Position numbers and translations under genes: made by a program. Source: Apiosordaria backusii (lineage: Eukaryota; Ascomycota; Sordariomycetes; Sordariales; Lasiosphaeriaceae). Taken from it: a stretch of 64,000 nucleotides of DNA. Under the pieces are notes generated by a model. It saw nothing but the letters and a program-made list of their open reading frames with translations, did not search any database and was not told the origin of the DNA. Location of the stretch: NCBI GenBank assembly GCA_030549205.1, contig JAUKTV010000001.1, positions 434,001 through 498,000 of the forward strand, written 5' to 3'. Positions 1 to 11,608 of the stretch are shown here, in pieces (the stretch's first letter is position 1; each line of letters opens with the position of its first letter).

Positions 1-2500
1 CGCAGGTAAACAAGTTCAAGGAAGCGGGAATCACAGGAAAGGGCATCAAGATTGCCGTTATCGACACGGGTGTAAGTTAATGTCCTAGGAATGGGGTGTT
101 TAGTCGGACGGGCGCTGCATTCCGGGCTCGTGCCGTCCGTGCCGGAGCCGTAAAGCACGGATATGTATGGCGTGCGCTGACGCAGCGGTTTTCCAGATTG
201 ATTACAGTCACCCGGCCCTCGGAGGTTGTTTTGGTCCCGGCTGCTTAGTTTCATACGGCGCCGATCTTGTAGGTGATGCATTCAACGGCGCGAACCAACC
301 ACGACCAGATAACGACCCAATCGATAACTGCAACGGTCACGGCACACATGTCGCCGGTATTATCGCCGCGCAGTCCAACAACCCCTATGGAATTATTGGA
401 GCGGCTGAGGGTGTGGAGTTGGGCGCCTACCGTGTATTTGGCTGCCAGGGTGACGTGGGCAACGACCTCCTGATCGCTGCGTATAACATGGCGTACGAGG
501 CTGGAAGCGATATCATCACGGCCTCAATTGGTGGTGCATCGGGCTGGAGTGAGGACCCTTGGGCTGCTGTGGTTTCGCGAATCGTGGAAAACGGTGTTCC
601 TTGTGTTGTGTCGGCTGGAAATGATGGCGCTGCAGGTGTCTTTTATGCTTCGACCGCGGCCAACGGCAAGCAGGTCACTGCAATTGCGTCTGTCGACAAT
701 GTCCTCACACCCGCGCTCCTTGCCAATGCCACCTACCAAGTCGCCGATAGGGACCGCGAGTTCTTTGGCTTCACTGGCGGTGACCCGCAAAGCTGGAACG
801 GCGTCAGCCTCCCGCTTTGGACCGTCAATTACAACACGACGGACGAGGCTCACGGTTGCGACCCCTATCCTGCCTCTACCCCCAACCTTTCTGGCTACAT
901 TGTGCTCATCCGCCGTGGCAGTTGCACCTTTGTGCAAAAGGCCGAGAACGCCGTCGCGAAAGGAGCCCGGTATGTCATCTTCTACAACAACGTCCCAGGC
1001 ACACTCAGCGTGACAGCGAGAGTGCCAGGCCTGTCGGCTGCCGCCATGGTTCCCTCTGGGACGGGCGAGACATGGGTGAAGGCGCTGGAAGCCGGGCAAA
1101 AGGTGGTGGTCAACATGGCCAATCCTTCCACGGCCCCCAAGTTCCTCGCCAACTTTGACAATCCGGCAAGTGGTGGTTATCTCAGCAGCTTTACCAGCTG
1201 GGGCCCAACCTTTGAGGTGGAATCCAAGCCTCAATTCTCCACTCCTGGCGGTTACATTCTGTCAACCTACCCCCGCCTTCTCGGTTCGTACGGTGTTCTT
1301 TCAGGCACCTCGATGGCCTGCCCCTTGGCGGCGGCCATCTATGCCCTCGTCATGAACGTCCGCGGCACAAAGGACCCAAAGACAATCGAGAACCTCTTGT
1401 CGTCCACAGCAAAGCCTAATCTCTTCCGCCGTGATGGCGTATCCTCCACATACCTCGCGCCTGTCCCTCAGCAGGGCGCTGGTTTGGTTCAGGCATGGGA
1501 TGCTGCCAAGGCCACGACTCTCCTCAGCACCTCTGGCCTTTCATTCAACGATACGGATCACTTCAACCCTGTCCAGACATTTAGCATTTCCAACACGGGC
1601 ACGTCATCTATCACATACTCTCTGAGCAACGTCGGTGCCGCAACTGCCTATACCTATAGTTCTCCCGGTGCCCTCACACCTGCTTCTCTCGCCAATGTGG
1701 AACTTGCAGGCAACTTTGCCTCCCTGGCGTTTACACCTTCGACCTTCAGCCTCGGAGCAGGCCAACGCAGGATCGTTTCAGTCAGAGCAACGGCACCCAC
1801 GGGTCTTGATGTGAAGCGGTTGCCGGTTTATTCTGGCTACATCGCCATCAACGGCTCCGATAACTCCGCCCTGTCTCTCCCCTACCTCGGCGTTGCCGGC
1901 TCGCTGCACTCGGTTGTCGTCCTTAACAGTGACAACACCCTGCTCGCACGCGCCCGCGACACCACCAACACCCCCGTGGCTGCCAACCTAACCTTCACGC
2001 TGCCCCCACCAGGCCAGTCCAACATCACAGCAGTCCGCAACCGTTCCGACATGCCCAAGCTGGTCGTGACACTGGCCATGGGCAGCGCCATGATTCGCGT
2101 CGACGTCGTGCCCCTGACCAACTGCTCGACCGCAGCGCAAAATGCCAAGGTCGTGTTTGGCACACGCACCCTCGGCCAGCCAGAGGAGTTCCCCAGCTGG
2201 TACAACCCGCGCGGAACTTTGCAGTACGCCTGGGACGGGAGACTTGCGGACGGAAGCTACGTTCCCGCGGGGAGGTACAAGCTCGCAGTGAGGGCGCTGA
2301 GGATCTTTGGGGACGAGTCCAAGCCAGAAGAGTACGACGTGACGGAGACGGTGCCGTTCCGGGTGCGGTATCTGACCGAGGGCAACACGCAGAAGAGGAA
2401 GAGGCTGGTCAAGGGGGAGAGGGCGCTGTGGTCGGTGGGTGTGGAAAGGAGGCAGACGCCGGAGCAGTGCGAGGCTGATGAGAGGACTCTCAAGCAGTGA
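1..2500 (+). CDS. Subtilisin-like serine protease (S8) with PA and Fn3-like domains, 5' end outside window
   Basis: This is a secreted endopeptidase of the fungal subtilase family with a minor-extracellular-protease/C5a-peptidase layout. About 790 residues are visible; the signal peptide and propeptide lie upstream of the window. The reading frame enters at base 3 and reaches the catalytic Asp in IDTG. It then crosses a 125-nt intron (72-196, GTAAGT donor, CTGAC branch, CCAG acceptor) and continues in phase 0 as IDYSHPALGG. The catalytic His lies in HGTHVAG (about 337-357), the oxyanion Asn in SAGNDG, and the catalytic Ser in GTSMACP (1304-1324), so the triad is complete. A PA (protease-associated) domain is inserted between Asn and Ser at about 830-1130. 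The C-terminal part, from about 1530, resembles the Fn3-like domain of this subfamily. The ATG at 167 lies inside the intron and is not the true start. The family call is secure; the substrate is unknown. Confidence 0.93.
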
Positions 2501-5500
2501 GCTGGCCCGGTATGAAGGGAGTGTTAGAGGAGAGAGAGAGGGAAGGGATGCTTCCATGAAATTTCTTTTTTTGTTTCCCTAGTATTGTCGGGGTTGGAAT
2601 TTTGGTTTTTCTATTTTGGGCTTGATCTTGGGATGTACTCAGCAAGCCAGCGTAGCGTTGTCAAGCGTGAAGCGTACATGTTAGCAAAGCAAGCAAAGCA
2701 AAGCACATTCTGTCCTGTCGAGAAAGAAGTCACAAAGTACCGATTCATGTGATTTTGGTTCAATGTATCTTCGTAAGGTAGGTAAGTAAGGGAGGAAGTT
2801 GAGGAAAAGAGGGCTGGTTGGAGGACGCTACTGCACGCATATTTTGTTCTTTTTTCTGGTAGTATCATTGTTGCGCGTTTCACCTTTTTTCAGCTCTTCC
2901 TGATGATGTTTCCTCTTGCGGAAAGTAACACGATGACAGGCACTGACTGGCGTATGTACTTTCTTACCTGTCATTGTTTGTTTACTCCCTTAAACCCGAG
3001 AGCCAAGTCTTTGGGGAAATTTCATGGTGTTTTGCTTTTTGGGAGAAGGTTTTTGAGGTGGCTTGCATTTTCAGCTCTCTTGGGGATTTCTACCAATCCG
3101 CCCTGGATTTGAGTTCCGAATATCCGAAAGTGTATCCCTTGATCTCATCAGCCTCCAGCTTTGTTTATTTTTTTGCTGATTTTCATGTCAAGTTTATTTT
3201 CGGAGAGTCAGTGGAGATGATTTTACTTTCTTGGAACTCTTGGTTTTTTTTTTTCAGTTATTAGGTACTTGTTTCTTTTCAAAAAGGTTAACACATCTGA
3301 CATTTGGTTCCATAGGTTAGGTATATCGTTGGATCGCTTGAAAGCAGTCTATTGAACGGGTAACAAAATAACCTGCAAGTGGTCGCTAGTGAGGTGGTGT
3401 CGATGCGGTTTCGTTACCAGCAAAATGTAAGTCGGTAGCGAGAACAGACGGACCATACTTTGAAGAAGGGATGGGGTCAACTTCGTGTTTTTTTTTTGTT
3501 CATCATATTAATTTCCCTGCAGGGACTAGTTCTTCGCTGAATGTTTCTATTTTGAGAGCGAATACAACCGCAACCCATCACATAGACTCGGTTCCGTCTA
3601 GCGGACGGAAAGAACAAAAAATATGGCGGCTTATGTGTCATGTGTGCTGCGACACGGTGACAACCCGGATCTTGGGTCTGGTATTGGATGTTACCGTACG
3701 GGTGTAGTGCTTTTTGGTTGTGACATCGCGAGTGTGGTATGACATGAGACCTGACAGAAAAAACACGTTGTCGTTACCAAGTTTAGGTGAGAGAAGAGAT
3801 GGTTGGGTATCACTGAGCCTATTTGGTAAGGAGGTATGGTGTGCCCAGTGAGTGAGGTTAAAGTTTTCATTGATTTTGTGAAGTGTGCCTTTTCCCCACG
3901 GAACAATCGGTATCACCAAACTGGGTTAGAGATGACAAGGCATGGTCGAGCAATGCCGTACTACCCGAGTACCTGTGTAGGTAGGGCAGCATCCTGCACG
4001 AAATCTCCGGGTGTGTGAGAAAACTCTGGATATGATTCGGCTCTGGTGTGTACCTTATCTTGAACAGTAGCAAAACCTCCGAAGAGCTGGATAAGTGATG
4101 GACACGGCAATGATCAGCAGGTACGGTACTTGTCATAAATCATAAACATTTGTGTGGTCCCAAGCCCCCCTTGGTACAGCAAACAGCGCACAGGTATGTA
4201 AGGGCGAAGGCAGCATGTCATAAGTTCCTTTTCTCGTCAAAAGCAAGCAATCAGAACACGACCAAACCACGAGAACGAGTCACTTGCTTGTTTGAGGAGG
4301 GCCAAGTCCTTATTTTGTATATCTACACAGTCGCTCGGTGGTTCAATACTATGCAGACGCTCGGAGGCCGTGTCTCAATGATCTGAACCATTTGGGCCAC
4401 ACTCAGTCGTCGGCACCTGTATTCCCGGTCTGCCAGGCAAGAAGCAAGACTCAGACACACATCCTGCAATTTGCAACCTCGTCCCGTTGCTCCACGCATA
4501 GACCCCAAGGAGAGCGAATTTGGCAATGGCGAACGACAGAAAATGCACAAAGAGATGAGTGGAGGAGAGAAAACACAGTTGCCGTGGCCCGCAGCCGACT
4601 GGACATTCAGGAACAGAAATGGAAGGCCTGTTCAGGAAGCTCAAGAGGATGATCGTGAGCCCAACGCGATGCTTGTTTCTTTTGGAGCGATGATACACCG
4701 CTAACATCGACGCCGTTGAAGTTCTCTTCAGCAAAAGCTGCGACTGTTATCTAATGACATGAGCGTGAATGGACGAAATGGGGTTCGCGCAAGAAATTCA
4801 GGGGTCGCGGCCACAGGAGCTCAGCTCACGCGACTTCAAGGTCTCCCACCACCGTTGCTGTAACCCCGTTCCATCTCAGCCACTCCCTATCTCAACGGTA
4901 TTGGGCCCCTCCAGGCCCCTTGACCACCATGGCTAGCGGTGGTGTTTTGCTTTTTCGTGGCTTGCGCCTAGCCGGGGACCCAGTGTCGATCATGATACCC
5001 CCAGACCTCATGCAAGATGCCGTCTAATCTGATTCAATGACATCAAAAGGGGGGATCCGATATGCATGCGTTCAGGTGCAAACCTTGACGCCATTGCGAG
5101 AATTTGAGATCCGTCTATTGAAGAAGAACAAAACATTTCATCCGGTTCCGAGTTCTCAAACCAGTATGGGTAAAAACGAGAATAATGACCAGGAGCTATG
5201 ATGCCAAGAGACAAGCTGCCCAAGTCGGGTTTAGCCTCAGCGGGAGCGTGGAGAAATGCTCGACGCCACCCCGTTTGCTGTCAGATAGAGAACCCTCGCG
5301 GCATAGGATGTGGGTGAGGACCAGGGTTAGGTGGGGATTTATCTCTCGGTATGAATATCATGATGGATTTCCAGTAGGGTTCTGATAGGGAAATCTCTCG
5401 TTGGATGATCCAGAAAAAGGGGTTGTCGGGAGGAAGACTTGCAACAGCTGACTGTTGTGCCGAATGGTGCGACGACGTTTAACCCCATCCAGTACTTTCT

Positions 5501-5757
5501 GTACGAAAAAAAAGAAATGAGGTGAGGCTCGATATCGACGGTGCAGATGCGGGCAAAACACCACGCTCTCGGTCCTGCATTCAGTGTCCACATCGAGAGA
5601 TGGGGTTGGCGATCTCCCAACGGGTGGGGCAGCTTGGCACGGACTATTGAGATCGACGGCGACAACTCCAGAAAATGAGTCTCCAGGAAGAAATCACTGT
5701 GATCGTCTCCGTGCAAGACGGCAAGACCCGGATCAGGTTTGATTGTCAAGAGACAGG
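2501..5757. other. Gene-poor stretch, 3' end of protease gene and upstream DNA
   Basis: I find no convincing gene in these 3.2 kb. The open frames present are short, run on both strands, and have low-complexity Phe/Ser-rich or Arg-rich translations. They lack family motifs and consistent codon bias. The first 300 bases are probably the 3' UTR of the protease gene, and a GA run lies at about 2529-2541. The segment from about 2900 to 3500 is noticeably T-rich. No tRNA B-box or terminal repeats were recognised. Confidence 0.5.
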
Positions 5758-5766
5758 TATATATAT
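5758..5766 (+). promoter_or_regulatory. TATA-like box of the repeat-protein gene
   Basis: A run of alternating T and A (TATATATAT) lies about 200 nt upstream of the start codon at 5970. It is followed by a CT-rich leader at about 5790-5850, which is the usual layout of a strongly expressed fungal promoter. The assignment rests on position and sequence only. Confidence 0.45.
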
Positions 5767-5969
5767 CTCATGATGTCCTCGAGTTGAGACCCATTCTTTT
5801 CTCTCATCCTCATCATCTTCACCCTCCCTCACCACTTCCCCCTAATCAATAATATTCCAACTCCAGTCGCTCTTTCGAGACTCCCCATCCCTTAGTATTG
5901 CCCCTAATATCATCCTTACCACCGCCACCGTCAACAACAACAAAACACCAAAACACCAAAACACCCAAG

Positions 5970-7300
5970 ATGAAGTTCCTCTCTGCTGCTATCGCCGCCG
6001 CCAGCTTCGGCTCCGTCCTTGCTGCGCCCGCCATCGATGCCCGTCACGACTTGCCTACTGCCACGGTGACTGTTCCTGCCGACTGCCCTTGCAACACTGG
6101 TTCTCCCGCCGGCTCCAGCAGCATCAGCCTCCCAACCAACCTTCCTTCTGTCTCTGTCCCGGTGAACATCATCCCCACGACCTCTTGCACAGACGACGAC
6201 GCCGCCTCCCCAACAGGTGCTCCCGGTACTCCTAACCTCCCCGGCGTTCCTAACGTCCCTGGTGTTCCCAATGTCCCCGGCACTCCCAATGTCCCCGGCA
6301 CTCCCAATGTTCCCGGTACCCCCAACGTTCCAGGAACTCCTAACGTCCCTGGCACGCCCAATGTTCCCGGCACGCCCAATGTGCCTGGTAAACCAAACGT
6401 TCCGGGCAACGGCGGCGACGATGATGACAACAGCGACGACGACTCCTCCGATGACGAAGGTGACAACGGCACACCTATCATTGATGTAGACGTTGACGGT
6501 GCTGGTACTCCTGGCGCCCCTGGTACTCCCGGCACTCCTGCTCTTCCCACCATCTCCGGCAACCCCACCACCGTGCAAGTTAGCCCCATCGGCGGCCTCG
6601 ATGTTGAGATTACCATTCCTGCCATCACTGCTGATGTTGACGTCGACGTCGTCATTGCCAACATCGTTGCCATCGTCGTCCAGATTGAGGCTCAGGTCCA
6701 GACCGATATCAAGCTCATCCGTAAGCATTCCCGTTTCTCTCTCTCCGGCTCACATCGTCTCTTGCTAACATCATAAAACAGTCGACATTGTTGGCGCCGT
6801 TGACATTGACGTTGATGCCCTCATCGCTGTCCTCATCGATCTCCAGGCCCAGATTGACCTCCTCGTTGGCGACATCACCCCTACCCTCAACGCTCTCCTC
6901 CTCAACGTTGACCTCCTCGTTGACCTCAACCTCGACGTTGTCCTCGACCTCGTTGCTGATGTCAAGGCTCTCCTTGGCGAGATTGAGGTTACCGTCCAGG
7001 GCCTGCTCAACCTCGACGCTGGTATGCTTTTCTTATTCACTTCCCATGACATCCTGCGCAGAAATACTAACATAACAATCAGAAATCCTCGTCTTGGTCG
7101 CTGCCAACCTCGAGGTCATCCTCGGCCTCGTTGTCGACCTCTCCACCCCCCTTGTCGATGTTGTGGTTGACATTGTTGCCAACGTCGGTGCCATTGTCCC
7201 CGCCATCGTTGCCGACATTCAGGTCGTCCTCGACGCCATTGTTGACCTTGCCGCCCTGTTGAGGGTGGACCTTGGCACCATCGTCGAGCTGTGCAAGTAA
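5970..7300 (+). CDS. Secreted hexapeptide-repeat protein with long aliphatic/Asp C-terminus
   Basis: Three exons (5970-6720, 6782-7021, 7083-7300) join in phase to give 402 residues. Both introns are about 60 nt with GTAAGC and GTATGC donors. Residues 1-18 form a signal peptide ending around VLAAP. A low-complexity region follows, with two CPC-type cysteines and ten tandem G-x-P-N-V-P hexapeptides (6225-6404), then an Asp/Ser-rich acidic linker. From about residue 210 the protein is built almost only of Val, Ile, Leu, Ala and Asp, with very few basic or aromatic residues. It forms alternating patterns such as DVDVDVVIANIVAIV and DIVANVGAIVPAIVADI, and ends ELCK. Long antisense frames here are composition shadows. 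I recognise no family. A cell-wall or surface-active structural role, amphipathic helices, or an amyloid-like assembly are all possible; none is shown. Confidence 0.85.
6225..6404 (+). repeat. Ten tandem 18-bp units encoding G-x-P-N-(V/L)-P
   Basis: Ten consecutive 18-nt units encode one GTPNLP, two GVPNVP, six GTPNVP and one GKPNVP. The amino acids are almost invariant, while third codon positions differ between units (GTC/GTT, CCC/CCT/CCA, GGC/GGT/GGA). This argues that the peptide repeat is kept by selection and is not a very recent duplication. Confidence 0.9.
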
Positions 7301-8285
7301 ATCGAGCCTTTGAGCTTGGTTGGTGAAGAAAAAAAGGGGTTGGTCATGAGGCATGCATAGAACTACATTGGGGGATTCTCAGCTATGAGGTTGGGGTGAT
7401 GAGTCAGAAGCTGGTGTTTCGAACGGGCGGTTTCAGTTGTTCCTTGTCAGGGCTTTTCTTTTTTTGTCGATAGTTTGTGCTTTTGTATACTTAGATTGTA
7501 ATTTTGGTTTGTTGTGTGTTTTGCCAGAATCTTCCTTTTGCCTTTGATGCCATGTGAATTGTTCATTACCTAACCACTCCTCATTACCCATTGGTGTTGG
7601 CATTCGAACTCAGGAGTCGAGTTCAAGGGGCGCCCAATCATCGATACGTGATTGAGGAGCGTTTTGACTGGGTGGCTGGTAATTCATGATGACATCGGTG
7701 CTTCGAGGACGGTGGAGTGCGAAGCTTTCCTCCGTTGAAGTTTGAGTACGCCTTGGGTCAGTCCGTCAAGACACCAATGGCTCGGTCCCGGCGCTAGATA
7801 TTTTCGGGTGATTGGCAGCATAAATAGGAACAAACGATGTGAATGTGTTCCGTGATCAACTCGTTGGAGGCTTTGTAGTATCCAAAGTTCAGCGTTCGCC
7901 GACTTGTCGGGGGTCTCCTCCTCTTCACATGCTTCCGAAAGCTGTCCATCGCGGGTGATGGTCCCCCACAAAGGTCTGACCCCTTGAGAACTATTTAGTT
8001 GTTCCTCACCAGCACTCCGCTTTGATTATTTTAGCTGCATATCCATCATCCACTTCCCAAGTCGTGAAGCCCCGACTCCCGGCTGGCTGTCACGACTCAA
8101 CACTTTGCTTCGGTTTCATCCGCTTGTTTTCGAGTCGCCGGTGTTTTTTTTTCTTCCTCATCATGAAGCTGGAACTTCAGCATCAACTGGCCGCGGCCAG
8201 CCATTTACTTTTAACATCTTCCATGTTGTCCCCTTAACTGGGAGCACGACACCGTCAGCCAAACAAAATTGCGGCTATTGCCATC
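7301..8285. other. Intergenic region without recognisable gene
   Basis: This stretch holds the 3' UTR of the repeat-protein gene and the upstream region of the membrane-protein gene. Short frames on both strands (for example 7684-7971 minus) have no family features. I see nothing else that can be supported. Confidence 0.5.
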
Positions 8286-10016
8286 ATGATCGATCCAGTG
8301 ACCAAACCACTGCCACAGCCCGAGTTTTACACACTTGCTGATATAGAGCACGAGCGCTCAGAATCCTCATCATCAAGACCTTTTATCCACCTGATACAAT
8401 TACCAGTCCCCCAACGCGGGGAAATACCTGTCTGCACTTTCAAACGACGTCGCGCGACATTCCTCCGGCCCAGCAAAGACCCATCGAACCAGATTGACCC
8501 CCTTCTCGAAGCCAAACTCCGCAACAACATGCTGCCCGCACTTGGGTTTGTCGAGCTGGCCAACGCGGGCGACGTCGCCGCCAACGTGTACAATTCGACA
8601 CCAATACCTATCACGATCGTGCTCTGCATGGTTGCGGGCGGTACCGCCTGTTTCAGCCTACTCTTCTTCCTCATCTTCGACGCGAAACGGAGCTGGAAAA
8701 ACATTTGCGGACTGCGGGAAGAAAGGCGGTTTCTTCAAAACCAGCAACAGCCCGTGGACGAACAGCAAGACTTGGAAAAAGGAAGTGCCGACTCCAAACT
8801 TGCCCATACATTCTCCGGTTCAGATACTAGTGACTCGAGCGAGGATGAAAAGCATTACGAGAAAGGCGGAAGCCCGAACGGTAATGATGATGCCGCAAGG
8901 AACTGGGCCAGAACCATCCAATGTTTCCTTCATATCAACACCCAGGACCTCCGTTCCGAAATCGTCTACCGCTTCGGCATGGACATCATCATCGGCGTTG
9001 GCGTCCTGATGGTCAGCGCCGGCACCTGGATGGCCACACAGGGAGAAGACCCCTATCTCTTCGACCTCAGCAATCTCCTGACTGGCTTCCTCGGCAACTC
9101 CCCGCTCGCCCTTTACGCAGTCGTCAATATGCTCTGGGCCCTCTACCTTGACCACACCCAACGCATCAAAAGCCGCATCGTCGCCTCATCCCTCTTCACC
9201 GATTTCCCCCCAGGCGTCACCTACACAGGCGACCGACTCGCAGAGATGATCTCCACCCGCGCCAACTACCTCCACATCCACGTCCTCCTCAACGGCTTGC
9301 CCGGCCTCATAGCAGGCGCCATGTCCCTCGCCACGGCGACGCAGTGGTGGGCCTACGTAGTCCTGATCCCTTGCATCGTCAACTCGGTCATGGCGAACCG
9401 GCTCTGGCGGCACAAGATCGGCTACGACCGGCCGTTCCTGACCAACATTAAGCTGCAGCCCATCAAAAGAGACGAAATCCTCGAGTCGCTGCTCCTTGTC
9501 GACAGCCGCCGGCGGAACCTGGCCGCGACGAGGTGGGCGGCGATCACGATGCCGTTTTGCCCGTTGTTGCAGTACATTGTCGAGTTTAGCCTCTTTGAGC
9601 AGTTCTGCCTCCGGTTGCTGCGGAAGAATCCGGAGATGACAAGACGTTATTTCCAGGGTGACTTCGAAAAGGGAGACGGGGGGACGACGACGACGGTGAC
9701 GATTGACGCGTACCAGGTGTTGAAGCTGGCCGAGTACCAACCCTGCACAAGGGATGCTTTGGTCCAGGCAGCACGAGATACCATCTGGTTTGACGCGAAG
9801 CGGGGGCTGGAGTCGAGAGAGAGGTGGCTTGTTGAGATTTTGGAGTGTTATCTGGTGCTGGGGGCAATGGATCGGCCGTGCCCTGATGACAAGCTCAAGA
9901 AATCGGTGTCGAGTATCTCTTGTTGCGAAGAAAAGTCGGAAGCTGAGAGTGTCGACTCACTGTCTGAGCAGGAAGTCATGAATGAAAAGTCTGAGAATTA
10001 TGTCAGCAAAGACTAG
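8286..10016 (+). CDS. Multi-pass membrane protein of unknown function
   Basis: A single exon of 576 residues starts at an ATG in the context GCCATCATGATC. The N-terminal 110 residues are hydrophilic. A strong membrane segment lies at about residues 111-137 (IPITIVLCMVAGG onward), followed by a 100-residue polar loop rich in Ser, Asp and Glu. Further hydrophobic segments fall around 237-255, 268-292, 330-370 and 415-435. The C-terminal tail is acidic with a short SCCEE motif. The coding strand has clear GC3 bias compared with its flanks. It resembles conserved fungal hypothetical membrane proteins, but I cannot name a family. No signal peptide is present, so the first helix probably acts as the signal anchor. 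Confidence 0.8.
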   Translation: MIDPVTKPLPQPEFYTLADIEHERSESSSSRPFIHLIQLPVPQRGEIPVCTFKRRRATFLRPSKDPSNQIDPLLEAKLRNNMLPALGFVELANAGDVAANVYNSTPIPITIVLCMVAGGTACFSLLFFLIFDAKRSWKNICGLREERRFLQNQQQPVDEQQDLEKGSADSKLAHTFSGSDTSDSSEDEKHYEKGGSPNGNDDAARNWARTIQCFLHINTQDLRSEIVYRFGMDIIIGVGVLMVSAGTWMATQGEDPYLFDLSNLLTGFLGNSPLALYAVVNMLWALYLDHTQRIKSRIVASSLFTDFPPGVTYTGDRLAEMISTRANYLHIHVLLNGLPGLIAGAMSLATATQWWAYVVLIPCIVNSVMANRLWRHKIGYDRPFLTNIKLQPIKRDEILESLLLVDSRRRNLAATRWAAITMPFCPLLQYIVEFSLFEQFCLRLLRKNPEMTRRYFQGDFEKGDGGTTTTVTIDAYQVLKLAEYQPCTRDALVQAARDTIWFDAKRGLESRERWLVEILECYLVLGAMDRPCPDDKLKKSVSSISCCEEKSEAESVDSLSEQEVMNEKSENYVSKD

Positions 10017-10304
10017 GTGAGACTTGAATTGAGTCGTGCCTATCCATCCATGATCGGTGCCAGCTTCTCAGTGTCTTACCCACATGAGGCTCAGGTCACA
10101 CAAACCAACCACAGCCTACATACAAATTGTGAAAGAGGCTGTATCACCATGCACAGTTCGCAACGGTCCTCGGCCTTCTCGGAGTTTCGGTGGCCGTAAA
10201 TCGCAACGAGATATCCATTTCTTGTCCAGAACTGTCCACGCTATTCCTCGTCTAGAAAAGACTGCGACGCTCCTCACCCACCATGTCATCGCAATGACAC
10301 GCCC

Positions 10305-10974
10305 TCAAAGTTCCTTCTTCCCAGCCCCGCTCTTGACCACGTCGCTGTACGTCGCCTTCTCGGTTTCGGCCCCAGCCAGCCCATCCAGAATTTCCTTGCC
10401 AAACCCATAAATGAACTCCTTAGCCGGGAAGACAAGCCACAGACCACTGCCACCAACGTTAGCGCGCCCCATTCCTCATCCTTTCCACCGCCAAAAAGAC
10501 TTACTTTGGAATAATCCAAATAAAAATCAACCTCCAGAGATCATTCTGCCCGATATTCTCAAAATCCGAGCAAGCCTCATTCAGCCAGTACAGTACCGTC
10601 TTGCTCTCCGTCATGACCCCAGCCGCAAAACCAGTCAGCACCGCCAGCGCCGCCTTCCTCCCCTTGATCTGCCCCGTGAACTGATCCTTGTTGGCCCACC
10701 AGATCCCGGCATACACCAGGTACATGACCGTCTCGACGAGGTTCACCCAGCTCTGCGCGGCCGTGAAGCCGTTCCCGGCGTTCCACTGCTTCCAGCCGTA
10801 CATCTGGTCGACCTCGCCGTAGAGGGCGTAGGGGGCCCAGACGGGCCAGTGCATGAAGCCGCCCGGCATGGTGTGAGGGCGGAAGATGACATAAAAGAAA
10901 TCCCAGGTGACGGCGGGGAGGGAGATGGCGAGCCACAAGAGGGTGAGGCGGGTCGGGGTGTGGGTGAATGTCAT
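10305..10974 (-). CDS. Small four-helix membrane protein, possibly EXPERA/emopamil-binding-like
   Basis: Two exons (10505-10974 and 10305-10446) with a 58-nt intron (GTAAGT donor, GGCAG acceptor) give 203 residues. I chose the ATG at 10974, which begins MTFTHTPTRLTLLWL and leads directly into a membrane segment; the open frame extends upstream without protein-like sequence. There are about four hydrophobic segments. Conserved-looking polar residues sit at their borders: WDFFYVIFRPH, HWPVWAPYALYGEVD, and an acidic/aromatic loop before the last helix. The size and the pattern of buried acidic and His residues recall the EXPERA fold (EBP/TMEM97-type proteins), which act on sterols or related lipids. 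The resemblance is by eye only. The tail ends in a basic GKKEL. Confidence 0.72.
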
Positions 10975-11608
10975 CTTTGCTTCTTGTTGTGGTGCTACCT
11001 TGGTGTGGTGGCGTGAAAAATACAGCCACGAGGATGTTGGTGAAGAAAAGTTGAGGAAGTCACTTTTTCGTCCTGAAATATTTAGTGAAGGGTGAAGATG
11101 AAACACCAGAATGAGTGAGTGGGGCTCGGCAAAATATTCACTGGTAATACCTAGGAGCACTTTTTCCATGACATCGGATGACTTGCATTGCCGCGATGTC
11201 TGGAGGATGAACATGCGGGCAAATGAGGGGCTGTCCAATTACCGACCGCCCTGGTCCATCACGCCTGTCTGTCACCGGGAATCCAAGACGGAGCACCAAA
11301 ACATTGAGAATAGAACTTTAATGCTATTGGCCCGCCAAACATGTAACTCAACCTCCCCTTTTCTGAGCACGAGAAGCGGATTGGCTGACGGCAAACTGCC
11401 CAGTTGAAAAGTTCCTGGTGCCAAGAGTACATAATTGACTGATCGTGGAGGAGGTTGCGCACCCCAGACCGTCATGATTCCCATCCCTCCAACAAGATAT
11501 TACTGCAGCTTCCAACCTTGATGATAACAAGTACTTGATCGTTCCCCCAGGCCTGTCCTCCAGGCTCCCAACCATTGTCCATTACTCCTCCCATCAGTCT
11601 TCCAAAAC
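10975..11608. other. Intergenic region
   Basis: This covers the upstream region of the four-helix gene and the downstream region of the GPI-protein gene, both on the minus strand. Minus-strand frames overlapping it (up to 11575) are read-through of the GPI-protein gene past its spliced stop codon. No separate gene is supported. Confidence 0.45.

Noticed and set aside
5931..6728. Long minus-strand frames of 265 and 209 codons opposite the repeat protein
   Set aside because: They mirror the strong codon periodicity of the sense gene (Gly/Pro/Val/Asp codons) and have no independent protein features.
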